The notes: a model not told the origin generated them from the sequence alone. A DNA stretch of 64,000 nt from Epiperipatus broadwayi (GCA_028023455.1 JAQFVV010012573.1:806001-870000), one strand, 5' to 3'; numbered from the stretch's first letter, positions 40,442 to 53,029 are shown. Translations and numbers: made by a program.

Positions 40442-40472
40442 TATTATTATGATGATGATGATGATGATGATG
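40391..40472. repeat. Self-complementary (CAT)n-(ATT)n-(GAT)n microsatellite
   Basis: CAT units (about 40405-40440) are followed by ATT units and then GAT units (40451-40472), the reverse complement of the first block. The tract can fold into a hairpin. The poly-Ser, poly-Ile and poly-Met reading frames are artefacts. Confidence 0.92.
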
Positions 40473-40599
40473 TTGCAAAGTAAACTTTATTTTTACTTAA
40501 TCAATGGTTATATCATCAACAAAGAAAATAAATACATCAATAATAAAAGTTACAAACATCATATTGAATACAGTTTTTCAACTAATATAATTGTTCATT

Positions 40600-42200
40600 A
40601 ATAAATTAAAGTGGAATAGCACTGAAAGGTATCAGGTTTTGGGTTCAATTTTATTTGGTCCAAATAATAATGTTCCTATAGAGGTATGGAATTTTGATCA
40701 GTTTATTTTAGGTAGACAAGGGTTTAGGTGTATGTTTGTGAGTATATCTTGCTTTATGACAGATGCTTGGTTATTCCTTAGTGACAGGATGCTAGGCTTA
40801 TTTGCATTCCATTACTGAAGTTTTCAGGTTTGATCATGTGACTGCAAAAATATCTGGTTGAGCAATTTTTCTGTCTCTGACTTTGATCTGGTATAACTTA
40901 TTGGAATAAGTTTCTGGATGGTATCTGATGTTATCTCTCAGGCAGAAGGTAGATTGGGTGTACCATAATGAAATATAAACTGATGGTTACAGCCCAGATA
41001 ACTGGAGTTGATCAATGTCTGTAAGTCTCCATAATGTTGTTAATTGTAATGTTGTTTTATCTATAATTAGCTAGCATGCCATCTCTTGTACAAATTAGGC
41101 CTAGACAAGTATATAGCATATAGTGTGTGTTTCTTATTCTCTGTGACATAGTCATCAGACAGGATCAGTGTTTGCATACAGTCTGAAGTGTCTGATAAAG
41201 TGAGAGGTGGAAAGTGTGCACATGTTTATTTTCAGAAAGCAACCAAAAAATTTTGGTTTGAGTGACCATATATTTAGTACAGGAAGAGCAGGGTCTTTGG
41301 ATATAAGAAGTTGTAAATATTCCAGTAAATATATTTTCCAACCCCCATAAAGAATATCTGATGATAAATATTTTGGAATGACTTTATAAGTACAGGGAGG
41401 TATTCATTGGGGAGGGGGGTATCTGTTTGTGTTATATGCAGAACACACCCAAGGACTGTAAAATATCTTATGAGAGCTGCTATGAGGTTAATACTTTTTT
41501 ATGTAAAAGTCTCAGATGGAGTATAGGCCCAAGTCCATTTCTAGTTGGTGGAAAGCTTAGTCATTTTATGGAACTATATATTGTTTTTCTGTGCCTTAGT
41601 AACTTGTTGAAAATTGCATAGATGGAAAAGATAAATAATTTGGCAAAGCTTATGACTGGTGAATAATGTATAAATTTTTATAATTATTAATTGGTTAAAA
41701 AGGGAAGTCTTTTGTGTATAATGATAAATAGGCCTTTGAGAGCGAGTTGGTTCTCCATTCTGTATCTTGCTTGTTTTTCTTGATTTTTTGTCTCATTCCA
41801 ACAGGTCCTATATGGAAAGGAAAATCGAGAAAATCAGTAGTCTTACTGTGATATGTTTATGTATATGGTTTACTCATATAGAAGAGCCATGCTGATATTT
41901 TATTTATATTGAACTGGAGTTTATATTCTGCAATGCATTCTTGCAGCATTTTTTCCAGAATTGGCAGCTGTTTTTTGGAGCAAGGAAAACAGTGATGTCA
42001 TCCATGTATGCTATGCATAGAATATATAAACCAGTGTGTGAGATGTGTTCCTTGTATTTCTTGATTTATTTTCTCTACGAGAGGGTTGATGTATGTCATG
42101 AACAATAGGGTACTGAGTGGCAAGTCCTGGGATATGGATTGGTTGAGAATAAATCATGGGAATGATTTTCCATTAACAGTTATATGAATCTCTCTAAAAT
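40600..42200 (-). mobile_element. LINE family C, antisense degenerate copy
   Basis: Minus-strand reading gives an RT segment at 42120-41980: LPLSTLLFMTYINPLVEKIN, then after a frame change AYMDDITVF at about 42011-41985. This holds the catalytic Asp pair. Further on, WSLKPKFFGCFLKINM (about 41270-41220) aligns with WSLEPKFLDFIIKINL in the copy at 56.1-57.3 kb, followed by a worn zinc-knuckle region. Stops and frameshifts are frequent. The block is visibly less A+T-rich than its flanks. The ends are approximate. Confidence 0.65.
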
Positions 42201-42319
42201 ATATTTACATAATAATTTTTCGAATATTACACACAAAGAGACATACGTAAACACACACAATAAATATATAGATGCCACATGATGATTTAAAGTCACTTGA
42301 CTATCTTAAAAAAAGCAAA

Positions 42320-43215
42320 CGAAGAAATATAAATATTGATAGTGAAGTGATGTACAAATCTACCAAATAATGAAAAGAATACAGTGGCAAATTTGATAAT
42401 CAAAAAAGGTGATAAAGAAAATATTAGAAATTACAGATTCATCAGTGTTTTATTAGTTCTATAGAAAATCTTTACCAAAACAATTACAATTCGTTTACAA
42501 AGAAGTTTGGATTTTAACCAACGCCCCCCCCCCCCATAAAAAATCGAAGATGGATTTAAAAATAGTTTAAGCACAGAGGATTACATCCAAATATTGAAAG
42601 AAATTGTAGAAAAGGACCAATGAATGTGAATTACTATTATGATTTGGATTTATAGATTATGAAAAGACGTTTGATTCTATAAGCATTTCAACAGATGGTT
42701 AAAGCATTGGATTATCAAGATATAAATTTAGAATATTGTTATATTTTTGAAGACTACTTTCCAAAATGCAATAACAATAATTAGACTACATGTTGATATT
42801 AAGAAGATTAGCAGTGAGAAAAAATATATGATAGAGTGATTCCATATCTTGAAAACTTTTTTACTGTACTTTTACAAGAAGTATTTTTTGTATTAAAATA
42901 AAAAGTTAAGATAATAAAAGTAAATAGAGTATTTAAGTCATTTAGGTTTTGCAGATGATGCGATTGTTTTTGCAAATAATGCTTCAGAACTTAAGAAATT
43001 TTGCAAAAATTATTAAATAAAAATAAGAAAGGAGGACTAAAGATAAATGCTAAAAAGATTGAACTATTATTCAATATATTCTCTTAGAATAAAAATTGAT
43101 AATGATGAATTAGAAGAAGTCAGTAGTGTAAATATCTTGATCGGATTGATATTAAAGCAGATAGAAACATAATGGACAAAATTAACCATAAAATTAAACT
43201 TGAATGGAGTGTCTT
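42320..43215 (+). mobile_element. LINE family A, second copy (RT fragment)
   Basis: Sequence matches 18.65-19.51 kb in order. LIIKKGDKENIRNYRFIS (about 42400-42440), FIDYEKTFDSI (about 42650-42685), FADDAIVFANN (about 42952-42985) and an ANIMDKINHKIKLE-like end near 43170-43205 all appear, in shifting frames. A C run of about 13 bases at 42524-42536 interrupts it. The copy is more decayed than the one at 17-20 kb and lacks the endonuclease and C-terminal parts. Confidence 0.8.
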
Positions 43216-45559
43216 TGCATTGCACTTTCTATTTTGTTACCTCATTTTGTTAGTCCTTTGTTTTATGATTCTACTCACATTTCTTCCATATTTAAATTTT
43301 TACTATTGTTTAGCATGATAAAAAGAATAAAACTTATCTCTCCTCATCAACCATCACTCCCACTAAGATTTGATATATATTTAAATAAGTTTTACATTCT
43401 TATTTTATATTTCTATCATTTTCTTTCCCCAACATAAATTAGTCTCACATAAAAATCTTTCATATTTTTATCTGAAAGACATCAGTTTATTTCATCATGC
43501 TCTATTTTATATGTTTATCATATACTACTTCCATTTCCAAATTTTATTTGTCATTTATGCCCAATAAATCTTATGTCATATTTATTAATGGCAAAGCTAT
43601 CTATGAAAATATTGAAGTCTTTTGGATAGAATTTACTGTAAAACCTTATAACTTCTAGTACAGTATTAGTAATATTTTGTGTTTATAAACAAAATTCAAT
43701 AAAACGAGATATTCTATCTCCAGTAATTCTAAGCAAATATAAATATATAATAAATTAGGAATTAAGACTGCAGTATACAAACTTCATTGATTAAAACTAG
43801 GTACAGATTATTTAGAACTTAAGAGAATTTGCACATATTTTTGATACAAGCATAACAAATATTCTTATGTATCATAAAATATCTCCACACATAACTACTT
43901 TATACTTCCACAAAAACCTTTGGGAAGATAAAGTCTATCACTTTCCCACCAACATATCTAAAAACACCATCAACAAACTAGACAATAGATTTAAAATGTT
44001 AGATTATTCATTGGGTCATTATAATTCTCTAAACTTATTTGTTTTCATAATTTCACTTTTCTCTTTATCCAAGTATCAGTTTTCTTCAAAAGCCTCAAAC
44101 CAACAAATCGTTTTTATATATCACTGATTATATACTGATTACTAAAATTGTCATTACCATAAGTTAAAATCTTATTTTTGAGAATGTAAATATTTTTTTT
44201 CATGACCCCATTTTAGTTACAATATTTTTATATACAATAAGTACACTATGTAAGAATTGTCAATATTTGTTTCTAATAACATAATTAAACATCTTACATC
44301 AGTGAGCATAATTTTCCAAACACAATTTTTGCCTCTGAGTAGTATAAGTTTATTGAAACCCTGCATTAGAAAGCCATTTTTATGTATAAGATAAATGGAG
44401 CAAATTTTGCATTGGGAAGATAAATTTATGTAAAGGAGTGAAACAGTATATATATATATAATTTATCTGTTAGAAAGCATGAATGATATATCATATCTGT
44501 AGATTAGAGCTTATTTATTTATTTATTTTAACTTGGATTTCTAATTTATGAAGGCCATGAAAATAAGAATATTAAATCACAGCATACTCATGCTAAATCT
44601 CTTCATTATATTATGGAAATATATATTATAAGATAAATTGTTGGCTGTTGTATTGATAATAATAAAGACAGCACAGAAAGAAAATTGAACTATAAACTCA
44701 TTAGCGTAGTTCCTACTAATAGATATTTATCAAAGGCAGTATAAATAAATAATGAATGAAAATGAGAACCACCATAAAAAAATTAATAATATAGCTTTAT
44801 TACAAAATATATATAAATAGAATGTAATGCAAAATTAATTAACACTTAACAAAAAAGAAATCAAACAAAACAATAACAACAACAATGAATAAATAAATAA
44901 AATAAGAAATAGTTGATGTGAACCACATTCTAGACTATCATTTAATCTATCATAAGTTTTTATTTTTAATCAGATATTTTAATAATACAGAATATTAAAA
45001 TTATCATGACAAAATAAATAAATATAATAATATTTATGTGAGTTGTGAATAAAATCTGTGTATCACTGCTCACCTAGAAAACAATAATTTATAATATATG
45101 AAGGCAGTAGTACATAGTATACTGAGCATAACTCCAAAATATCAACATGTGTATTTGCTTGTTATCTATATATTGTGACAGGTTTATCCCTTTTCTCATT
45201 ACTATTTGCTGGACTTAGCCTATTTCTATCCTACAAATTATTTCCTTGGTATTACTAATACTTATTAATAAATGACACCATTTAATCGACCTAGGTGGCT
45301 TTAATGTCACTTAATTGTTTATTAGCATTTCCCATTCAATACATTTATGGATGTCAGCCTATTATGACTCCATACACCATCCTATTCTTACATAAGAATT
45401 ATGCTGGAAAAAATGAGGAGAGTAAGCATGGCTTTTTAATAAATGCCTGGTCACTGGCTAGCTCACTCAAGGCAGATAGTACTTAGATGAACAGAAACAT
45501 GTATAGGTAAGGCAGTAAGAATCCAATTAATTAAATTATTCAATAACTACAACATGCAT
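43216..45559. other. A+T-rich non-coding stretch
   Basis: The open frames at 43204-43437, 43867-44127 and 45295-45486 have no recognisable domains. The 45160-45500 part is less A+T-rich (for example CATTTCCCATTCAATACATT) and could be an old repeat. I cannot identify it. Confidence 0.45.
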
Positions 45560-45719
45560 CTATTTTAAAACTAAATAATATATATATATGTGCTCTATGC
45601 ACAGATAATGAAGCTATTAATTATCAGTGAATTATTAAAATTTACCACCAAGCACTTTCAGGACAGTTTACAGTCCCATATTCATGGCAACTTATTCTAT
45701 TAATAACTGTAAAATTATG

Positions 45720-46063
45720 CAAATTTATGTGCAGATGTTATATGGACCATTTATGAGATAGGGAATAGCAGGTCTCTCTTCTGTTGATTGCCAATGGGTC
45801 ACCCACAATGAAGTAAGCTTCCCTAACTTTACGTTTGGTGTTGTTTCAGAACAAATGACACTGGCTGTGGTAGGTAGAAAAGCACATCCAGTGTTTCTCT
45901 CATGCTCGACAAAAATCGAATTACCTTCAAACTTTGTTTTGGTTCTATTATAAAGGTATCGGTGTTAAGCTACTCTGGTGGCAATGTTAGTTTTGGTCTC
46001 TCCATAATATGTTGCCATACAATTTCTTTGGGGGCAAGTGATTTTGTACACAACTTGAGGGGT
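45720..46063 (-). pseudogene. GIY-YIG endonuclease fragment, left arm (broken)
   Basis: Minus-strand reading gives LTPQVVYKITC, then MATYYGETKTNIATRVA and a stop (about 45965). The same frame continues with HRYLYNRTK and FVEHERNTG. VVY and YYG stand where GIY and YIG occur, with the expected Arg in ATRV and Glu in VEH. Single-base changes put the C-terminal part (PNVKLGKLTS) in a different frame from the other arm. It is not functional as it stands. Confidence 0.65.
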
Positions 46064-46120
46064 AAGTTCAGGTTTGATCCTGTCTTTGGTATTATTTTTC
46101 AGTCTATTGGTGTTGGGCTC

Positions 46121-46461
46121 ACCCCTCAAGTTGTGTACAAAATCACTTGCCCCAAAGAAATTATATGGCAACATATTACGGAGAGATCAAAACTAACATT
46201 TCCACCAGAGTAGCTCAACACTGATACCTTTATAATAGAACCAAAATAAAGTTTGAAGGTAATTCGATTTTTGTCGAGCATGAGAGAAACACTGGACACA
46301 CTTTTCTACCTACCACAGCCAGTGTCATTTGTTCTGAAACAAACGACACCAAACATAAAGTTAGGGAAGCTTACTTCATTGCTGGTGACACATCGGCAAT
46401 CAACAGAAGAGAGGCCTGCTATTTCCTATCTTGTAAATGGTCCATGTAACATCTGCACATA
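46121..46461 (+). pseudogene. GIY-YIG endonuclease fragment, right arm (broken)
   Basis: Plus-strand reading starts LTPQVVYKITCPKE. After a one-base shift it gives MATYYGEIKTNISTRVAQH and a TGA. It then continues YLYNRTKIKFEG, IFVEHERNTGHTF and KVREAYFIAGDTSAINRREA to a stop near 46450. The nonsense mutation differs from that in the left arm, so the arms have decayed independently since duplication. The conserved Arg (STRV) and Glu (VEH) typical of GIY-YIG nucleases are retained. Confidence 0.68.
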
Positions 46462-46664
46462 AATTTGCATAATTTTACCATTATTAATAAAATAAGTCAC
46501 CATGAATATGAGACTGTAAACTGTCCCGAAAGCATTTGGCGGTAAATTTTAATAATTCACTGACAATTAATAGCTTCATTATCTGTGCACAGAGCACATA
46601 TATATATATTAATTTATTTTAAGCGTTAATGAAGTAAAATCTTAACTATTTCAAAACTAAATAA

Positions 46665-47099
46665 GTAAAATATGAAATAATGAAAATAGAATAATTAACA
46701 GTGCTCAAATATTTAATGACATAATAGTATATATATATATATATACACACACAGATAAAATGGATAATCGTTACAAATACTAAATAATTTATCTTTAAAA
46801 TAGGTAATTATTTAATATAATTAGAAATTATAGTCTCTAAATTGAGAATGTGCATTAATATGTTAGAATAATGTATGTATTACATTGAGATCCCTGGGGA
46901 AGGTAGCTTATTCATATTCATAATAGAGAATTTATTTGGAAAACACTATGGCCACAGAAATTGTTCAGCAAGGATGTCTTGTTCTTTTTTTAAAAAAAAA
47001 TCTTTGATGGCTGAATCATGATTCAGGATATTGGTAGAGAGAGATGCAGATGGATGGTAGCAGATTCGTTAGTAACTTCAGGTAGTTATACAGTCTTGT
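46665..47099. other. Non-coding stretch between two hairpins
   Basis: An (AT)n/(AC)n run lies at 46732-46754. From about 46880 the sequence is less A+T-rich and may belong to the repeat that includes the next hairpin. Confidence 0.4.
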
Positions 47100-47355
47100 A
47101 GCAGCCACCTTTTATCTCCACTTAACTACAAAACTATGAGTCTTAAACTGAAAACACCTCAATGTTTTCAATTCAAGCCCATTAGCTTATATAGTTATAT
47201 AGTCATTGAACCAAAGGCACCAAAATGTATGGGTACTGAACTGAGTTCAGACCCATATGACTATATAAGCTAATGTGCTTGAATTGAAAACATTGAGGTG
47301 TTTTCAGTTTGAGACTCATAGTTTTGTAGTTAAGTGGAGATAAAAGGTGGCTGCT
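47100..47355. repeat. Inverted repeat with 96-nt arms
   Basis: The left arm (47100-47195) begins AGCAGCCACCTTTTATCTCC and the right arm (47260-47355) ends with its complement. They are nearly identical. The 64-nt loop contains CTGAACTGAGTTCAG, itself a short palindrome. It lies next to the dispersed repeat R1 copy at 47425 and may be part of that element. Confidence 0.85.
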
Positions 47356-47424
47356 GGAGAGTTGCATTAGATCCTAAGTTCTAGGTGCAATGTTCTCAGA
47401 TCCAAGGCTCCTCACTGATGAAAG

Positions 47425-47552
47425 CCACAATCCAGAAACTGTCTGGGGATATTGGATGAGTAGGCACTAGATAGGGAGTTTATGCACAAACCTTCTGGCA
47501 TCCATTGATTACTGTAGCTTGCTGTCTGTGGCAATATGTATAATGAGTTTTG
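47425..47552 (+). repeat. Dispersed repeat R1, copy 2
   Basis: GGGGATATTGGATGAGTAGG, CACTAGATAG and TATGCACAAACCTTCTGGC match, in order, the copy at 22565-22726. This copy is less A+T-rich and so possibly closer to the ancestral sequence. Confidence 0.6.
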
Positions 47553-47559
47553 CCTGTTT

Positions 47560-49120
47560 TAAAATATCTCTTTGCTTAAATTATAAATGCAATTTGAGTT
47601 TTCGATTGTCTAATCCAAATAATATAATCTTAGATATATATTCTTTAAAACATTAAGCAAGTTAATCAATAAATGTATATAAAAATATCTGCCCAGTTTC
47701 ATTAGATAAAAGTTGTTTTGCAGTCTAAGTAGTAGTATTGTTTTACTATCTCAATTTTGTATACATTAAACCTGATTGCTATACATTAGACTAGCATCAA
47801 AACATTCTGAAAACAAAACTTTTTGCTATTTTATCACTACAAAATTTAGAGTATTCTATCTCATCCTGCATTCATCCCTTAACACCGATTTATTCAACAA
47901 ACTCCATTATTGTAAATAAATTAAATTAATAAATAAATTTTATTCATTAATATTTTAAAAAAAAATTAATCAAAATAATTAAAAAAATTATTAAGATTGA
48001 TTATTAATAGACTACTATTTTGTTTATAATTAAACAAATACACATGTTGATTTAAATGTCTGTGTTTACATTTATTTCATACCCATATGTGCACTTCTCT
48101 TCTTCTCCTAAACAGTTTTTTTTTTTATTATCCATGGTTAAGATAAAAGTTATGCTTTATTATTTTTAAAAATATTGTTTATCTATACCTACAATAAAAA
48201 TTTTGGAATAATGTCTTAAAGAAAAATTACTTAAACAGTTTATTATTAAATTTATTTTTCATCATCATCATTATCATCATCATTCTTCTTCTTCTCACTT
48301 TTACTAGATTTTTATTTTGAGCTAATTGCTTTGATATATATATATATATATGTTGCCTGAATATTTTCACTGGTAAAAGATAATTATTTACATTACTCTG
48401 TAAGCTCCAGTATACATATTTTAATTTATCTTAATTAGCTTTAGCATTTTATCAATGCTCAAAAAAATAAATGTTGATTTGCTTTACTTTTTTGTTATAG
48501 TGTTAGAATTTAATCAACACTTTTTTAATAAAGTACATGGTGACAATCAAGGAAAATAGTTTTATATATACTTTCTTCAGAATTTTTTTTTTAAATTTTA
48601 AAATTAGTATTTAAATTCTATATTCTTTTTTTCATTTTCATAGGTAATTGATTAAAAGATTTTGAACAATATTTTTTCCAATAATTTTTTTCCAGATTAG
48701 ATCCTTCTCTAGCAACAAAAAAAATTAGTCCTCTTTTTGTGATATTAATTTTATAATTGATGTGTTGATGTGCTATGGAGTTTCATGCATCCTAAAGGAA
48801 TTTTATCTTGAAGACATGGACATTTTTACTATTTCTTTTAGGAGTGGTATAAATGATATGGATATTATCATTACTTAAAAAAAGCCAGTATTTTATCAAT
48901 GGCCTCTCTTTTTATTAATACATAGTATAGTATCAGAAAGCTTCTGCTATATTTAACAATATTTTAACTAAAGAAAATGATTGAGTTGGATGATGAAATT
49001 TAGCATTCTTTTTTCATCATCATGCAATTTTATTATTTTCTGCAGCTTAAACACTATTATATAAAACAATATAGACTTCTGATAATAACATATTCATCAA
49101 AACATATTTATTATTAAAAT
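47560..49120. other. A+T-rich non-coding stretch
   Basis: Short ATC/TTC runs occur near 48258-48296 and an AT run near 48335. No gene is recognised. Confidence 0.5.
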
Positions 49121-49129
49121 ATTATGAAA

Positions 49130-49590
49130 ACAGTCTGCATCAAAACAGTACCAAACAATACTATGAATCTCAATTTGTTTGTTATAAAAATAACCTTTTT
49201 AATATGATCAAGTTTGACACTTGACTAAAAAAGACTGAAATTTATAATTCAAAGAAGTTTAAATAAACCTCATTAAAACAGCAAATATAATTAGATTTGA
49301 AAGTAGAATAATAAATAATCAATTTTAAATTTCAAATTATATAAAAACCATATATTATTTTCTCAAGGCTAGATTGGCTTATAAATGTAAATACATGAAA
49401 GCAGCCTACACATAAACAATACAAAGATTATTAACAATCTCAACTCTTTGCTGTCAAGGCAACCTTTTTATTGCAATAAGGGTAGATATCCACATTTATC
49501 TACGGCTAACATGTTTATATTAAAGATTGGCAATTGATGGAAAGAGATTGAAATTCATAATTCAAACAAGTTTAAAAAGATGTTGTTTGG
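49130..49590 (+). repeat. Diverged two-unit tandem repeat
   Basis: CAGTCTGCATCAAAACAGTACCAAACAATAC (in parts) at about 49130-49160 is echoed by GCAGCCTACACATAAACAAT at about 49400. Both continue with an AATCTCAA word, AACCTTTTTA, and later a GAAATTTATAATTCAAAGAA / GAAATTCATAATTCAAACAA word then GTTTAAA. The period is about 270-320 bp. Confidence 0.5.
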
Positions 49591-49599
49591 TAATGGGTT

Positions 49600-52500
49600 T
49601 GGCTCCAAATATTATTCATAAAATCCTTTTCACACAATTAAAATGGAATTTAATAATTCAGAAAATAAAATAGTTTCATTTTAAATAAAAGAGGTCAATG
49701 TCAAAACTTGATAATATTTAAAAAAAAAATACCCACAACATTTATACCCATTTTAAAAGATTTGCTTTTTTTTTTTTGCTGTTTTGGAAATAGATTTAAA
49801 AAGCTTTTGCTTACAAGAAAATTAAAGACTATGAAATAGTTTTTGAAAACAACTTTTCATTAAAACACAACTTAATTCTAAAATATATAAAATATTTAAT
49901 ATATATTATTAATTTTACCAAATCATCAGTTGGCGATCTTCAATAACTACAATTATTTGTAGTTTAAAATATAGTATATTATGAATTTTATAAGCTAACA
50001 TTAACATTATATTTGTAAAATAAAAAAAAAATATTTATAATATATTGAAATGAGATGTGGCATTAATTTAGAAAATACTATATATATATAGTGACCATCT
50101 GAATGGGCACAAAGAATTGACATGCTTTGTATCTGCATTGAATAATTATATTATATTAAAAAAAATGAAATAGTCTTAGAATTTTAAATTTTTTTGCTGG
50201 AAATTGTTTGAAGCTTAAATATGGATTGCTTATGCAGTTGATTGACCACTTTATAATTATTCGTTATTATTACTGTGGTTAATGGGGTATTTAATGTGAG
50301 GAAGAGGAGTTGTTTATTAATGGAATTGATATATTTTGTCAGAAAGATGCAAAGTTATTTTATATTAGTGTAGTATTGGTTGAGTGGTTTCAAAATCCTT
50401 ATTCTTTAATACTTATCCTTTTGTCAACAATCAATAGCCATTTCAATTATATTTAGTTAGGATAGTTTAATATTTAGGTTGCAGTACATGTGCATGCATA
50501 TATGTCTGTATTATGTTTCATTTCATTTTCATCTTTTAATAATAGTAAACAATAGTACATTCACAATAAAAACATTTAAATTACAGTAATTATCTTAAAT
50601 AATTTATTAACAAATATATATTTCTTTCCAATGATTAATAGATAGTTGAATCAATGGATTATTTTACAAATTAAATAAATTATTAATCATTTTTGTTTAA
50701 TAGTTAATTAATATTCATTTTTTTTTCAAGTTTGTAAAAGCTATTTATTTTATTATTATTTTTATCTTGATTTAATTGTAAAGATCAGAATGATTTTTTT
50801 TTTTTAGAAAAGATTTTTTTGAATATGTAATTAGCTTAGATAGAAGAGAAGCATGGGAGTAACCTTGTGAAGGGAAATGACCTTTTTCTAAAGAGAGCTA
50901 CTTAACAAAGATCTCCAATGGAAAATTTGTTTATTTTGTATTGTAATTGTAGCCAGTAAACAGTGGCTCATTATTGTGAAAATTAAAGCCAGTTGCTGAA
51001 GTCAAATTGATTTTAAAAAAGACTTTGGAGTAAAACTTCGAAAGGATCTTAAGAAATTTATTATGGGAAAAATTAAGTAAGATGCAATTCTAAATTTTAA
51101 AAAGATACATAGTTTACTTTGCTCTCCTTAATTTAAACATTTTGAATTAACCTCTTCATAACTATTGCTTTCTTTTAAAAATGTATGTTGATAACATCCA
51201 GTCTCCATTACTTCATTTAATTGTCATTTTAAATAAGAATAAATTGTATGAATATTATTGTTGTATCACTAACCAACATGTGTCTTTTAATATATTTGGA
51301 AAACACATGCAGAACTATTTTACAGAATATATTTTAATTTTTCACTATTTTCCGTGTTATGTTTTTGTGAGGATTAAACATAAAATTAAGGATATGCACA
51401 TTTTGATAAATCATGCCATGTTTAAATTCATCATAAAGAAATAACAGTATTTTTTAATCTGGTATTTCTAGAAATAATATGTATTTTAAATGAAGGAAAT
51501 AAAATGTGAGTTACTTCAAATTAAGTATTTGCTTAAATCGAATGGAAGGATAGAAATGCGGGTAATTTTTGTTCTCTTTGATAAAGATGGAATATAAAAC
51601 AAAGTATTATTAATTGTGGAATTACTAAGGAATCATGGTATCTTAATTGACAATATTTAAGAATAAACCATGCGTATAATAGACTATAAAGTGTCAAATG
51701 CTATTCAAGAAACTACTAAGGATAATTGCGTATTTAATCTAGAACTACAATGGAGAATGTCTTATATTTTCAGTATAATAAAGGAGAAATTAATTGCTTG
51801 TGTATGATTTTGTACCTCAAATAGATAAGCTATGAACACTGGAGGTGCTGGGTCATATTTAAGTTATGATTATATTTTTTTAAGTTATCCTGCAGAAGTT
51901 TATTTTAAATTAAATTCAGTTTGGAATGTGTCCCATATTGATTCATAAACCTGGAGCAGAGCTTTGCAAGTGAACTTTTATTTTAAGTTACAAAACAAAT
52001 AACTTTTGTTTCTTTATTTTTTTTTTATTGCTTGTCATTATTAATGTATATTATTGATAGATAAGCTTACTTATTATTATGTTTTATTTATAATTTGGGT
52101 TATTTTGATCTTCAAGATCGTCTCCGAAGCGTATCCAAATGAGGAATACGCTGGTAAAAATTGATTGTGTATAAATAGGTCTTATTGTTCTTTTACGAAG
52201 GTAAAAGAAATAAATATTTTTAAGGTAAAAGAAATAAATATTTTTTTATGTATTATTAGAGAGGTTTATATTTATTTTGTATACTTTATTATCTCAAAGT
52301 GAGAATTTTGTTCTTCTTTTTAAATCAACGAACGTATAATAGGAATAATTTGCTAGATATGAAAGAAAGTTCCTTCATAATAATTATAACTATTAAATTT
52401 AAAAAGTAACCTAAAGTTTATTCTGAATTAAAAGTTATACCTTAATGCAATATTTAATTACCATGTTGCCTGGATAGTGTGTAATTTAGAGTTAATTTTA

Positions 52501-52800
52501 TATATACTTTTATTCACGGGTGTGTATCTGTTTTGCACAATTATGACATTTGTTTGATAAAGTTCAGTTTGTGAATATGTTATGTATAAATTTTGGATGC
52601 TGTCGTATTCTACTGAGTTGAACGGATTGGTATGTCATCTGTATGTATTTATCTGCCAGCGTGTATTTATAATGTTCGATATTTAGAAAAGCTTTGAGAA
52701 TGGAAAGAAATCTGATTGCATTATAATGTTTGTAGGGATAAAAGATTTTGCTTATTTAGTATATGTTTTTCCATGAGTAGAGCCTAGTTTATATTATATG
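49600..52800. other. A+T-rich non-coding stretch
   Basis: No gene is recognised. The open frame at 51181-51444 has no motif. A small tandem pair (GGTAAAAGAAATAAATATTT) lies at 52198-52246. It follows a TATA-like TATAAATAG at 52170-52178, but no plausible coding start follows. Confidence 0.45.
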
Positions 52801-52803
52801 CGT

Positions 52804-53029
52804 ATGATTAAATGATATTTTTTTGAAGTTAAGTGATGTTTTCTTAGAACCCTGGTGATGAGGAAGAAGTCCTCACCAATAGTGTATTTAGAAGTAGATG
52901 AGTTATTGTTGAAGTATGATTAAATGATGTTTAGGAAGTTATGTGACATTTTTCTTATATTCTTGGTGATGAGGAAAGGTTCCCCACCAATAGTGTATTT
53001 AGAATCAGATGAATTATTGTAGAAGTGTT
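52804..53029 (+). repeat. Two-unit tandem duplication of 112 bp with an internal hairpin
   Basis: Unit 1 (52804-52915) and unit 2 (52916-53029) share ATGATTAAATGAT, GTGATGAGGAA, a CACCAATAGTGTATTTAGAA block and a GAATTATTGT/GAGTTATTGT end. Each contains a small stem: TGGTGATGAGG pairs with CCTCACCA in unit 1, and the corresponding stem in unit 2 is partly maintained. Confidence 0.85.

Larger units (their letters stand above)
45560..46664. mobile_element. 1-kb palindromic retroelement with head-to-head GIY-YIG modules (Penelope-like candidate)
   Basis: The left arm (45577-46063) and right arm (46121-46611) are reverse complements over about 490 nt with modest divergence, around a 57-nt spacer. 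Near-identical 19-bp direct repeats (CTATTTTAAAACTAAATAA at 45560-45578, one mismatch at 46646-46664) flank the structure. A 34-bp unpaired tail lies only on the right. Each arm encodes a GIY-YIG endonuclease-like region pointing outward. Penelope-like elements carry a GIY-YIG domain after the RT, are often found as inverted partial copies, and show a one-sided tail of similar size. No RT is present here. The family assignment is inference. Confidence 0.65.

Noticed and set aside
45902-46462. Plus-strand frames of 103 and 69 codons as host genes
   Set aside because: They mix antisense and shifted readings of the palindromic GIY-YIG arms and are not separate genes.
45560-46664. Hammerhead ribozyme motifs expected in some Penelope-like terminal repeats
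   Set aside because: No CTGATGA ... GAAA core seen on either strand of the arms, so this cannot support the Penelope assignment.
52170-52178. TATAAATAG as a promoter
   Set aside because: No credible coding start or conserved frame follows within several hundred bases.
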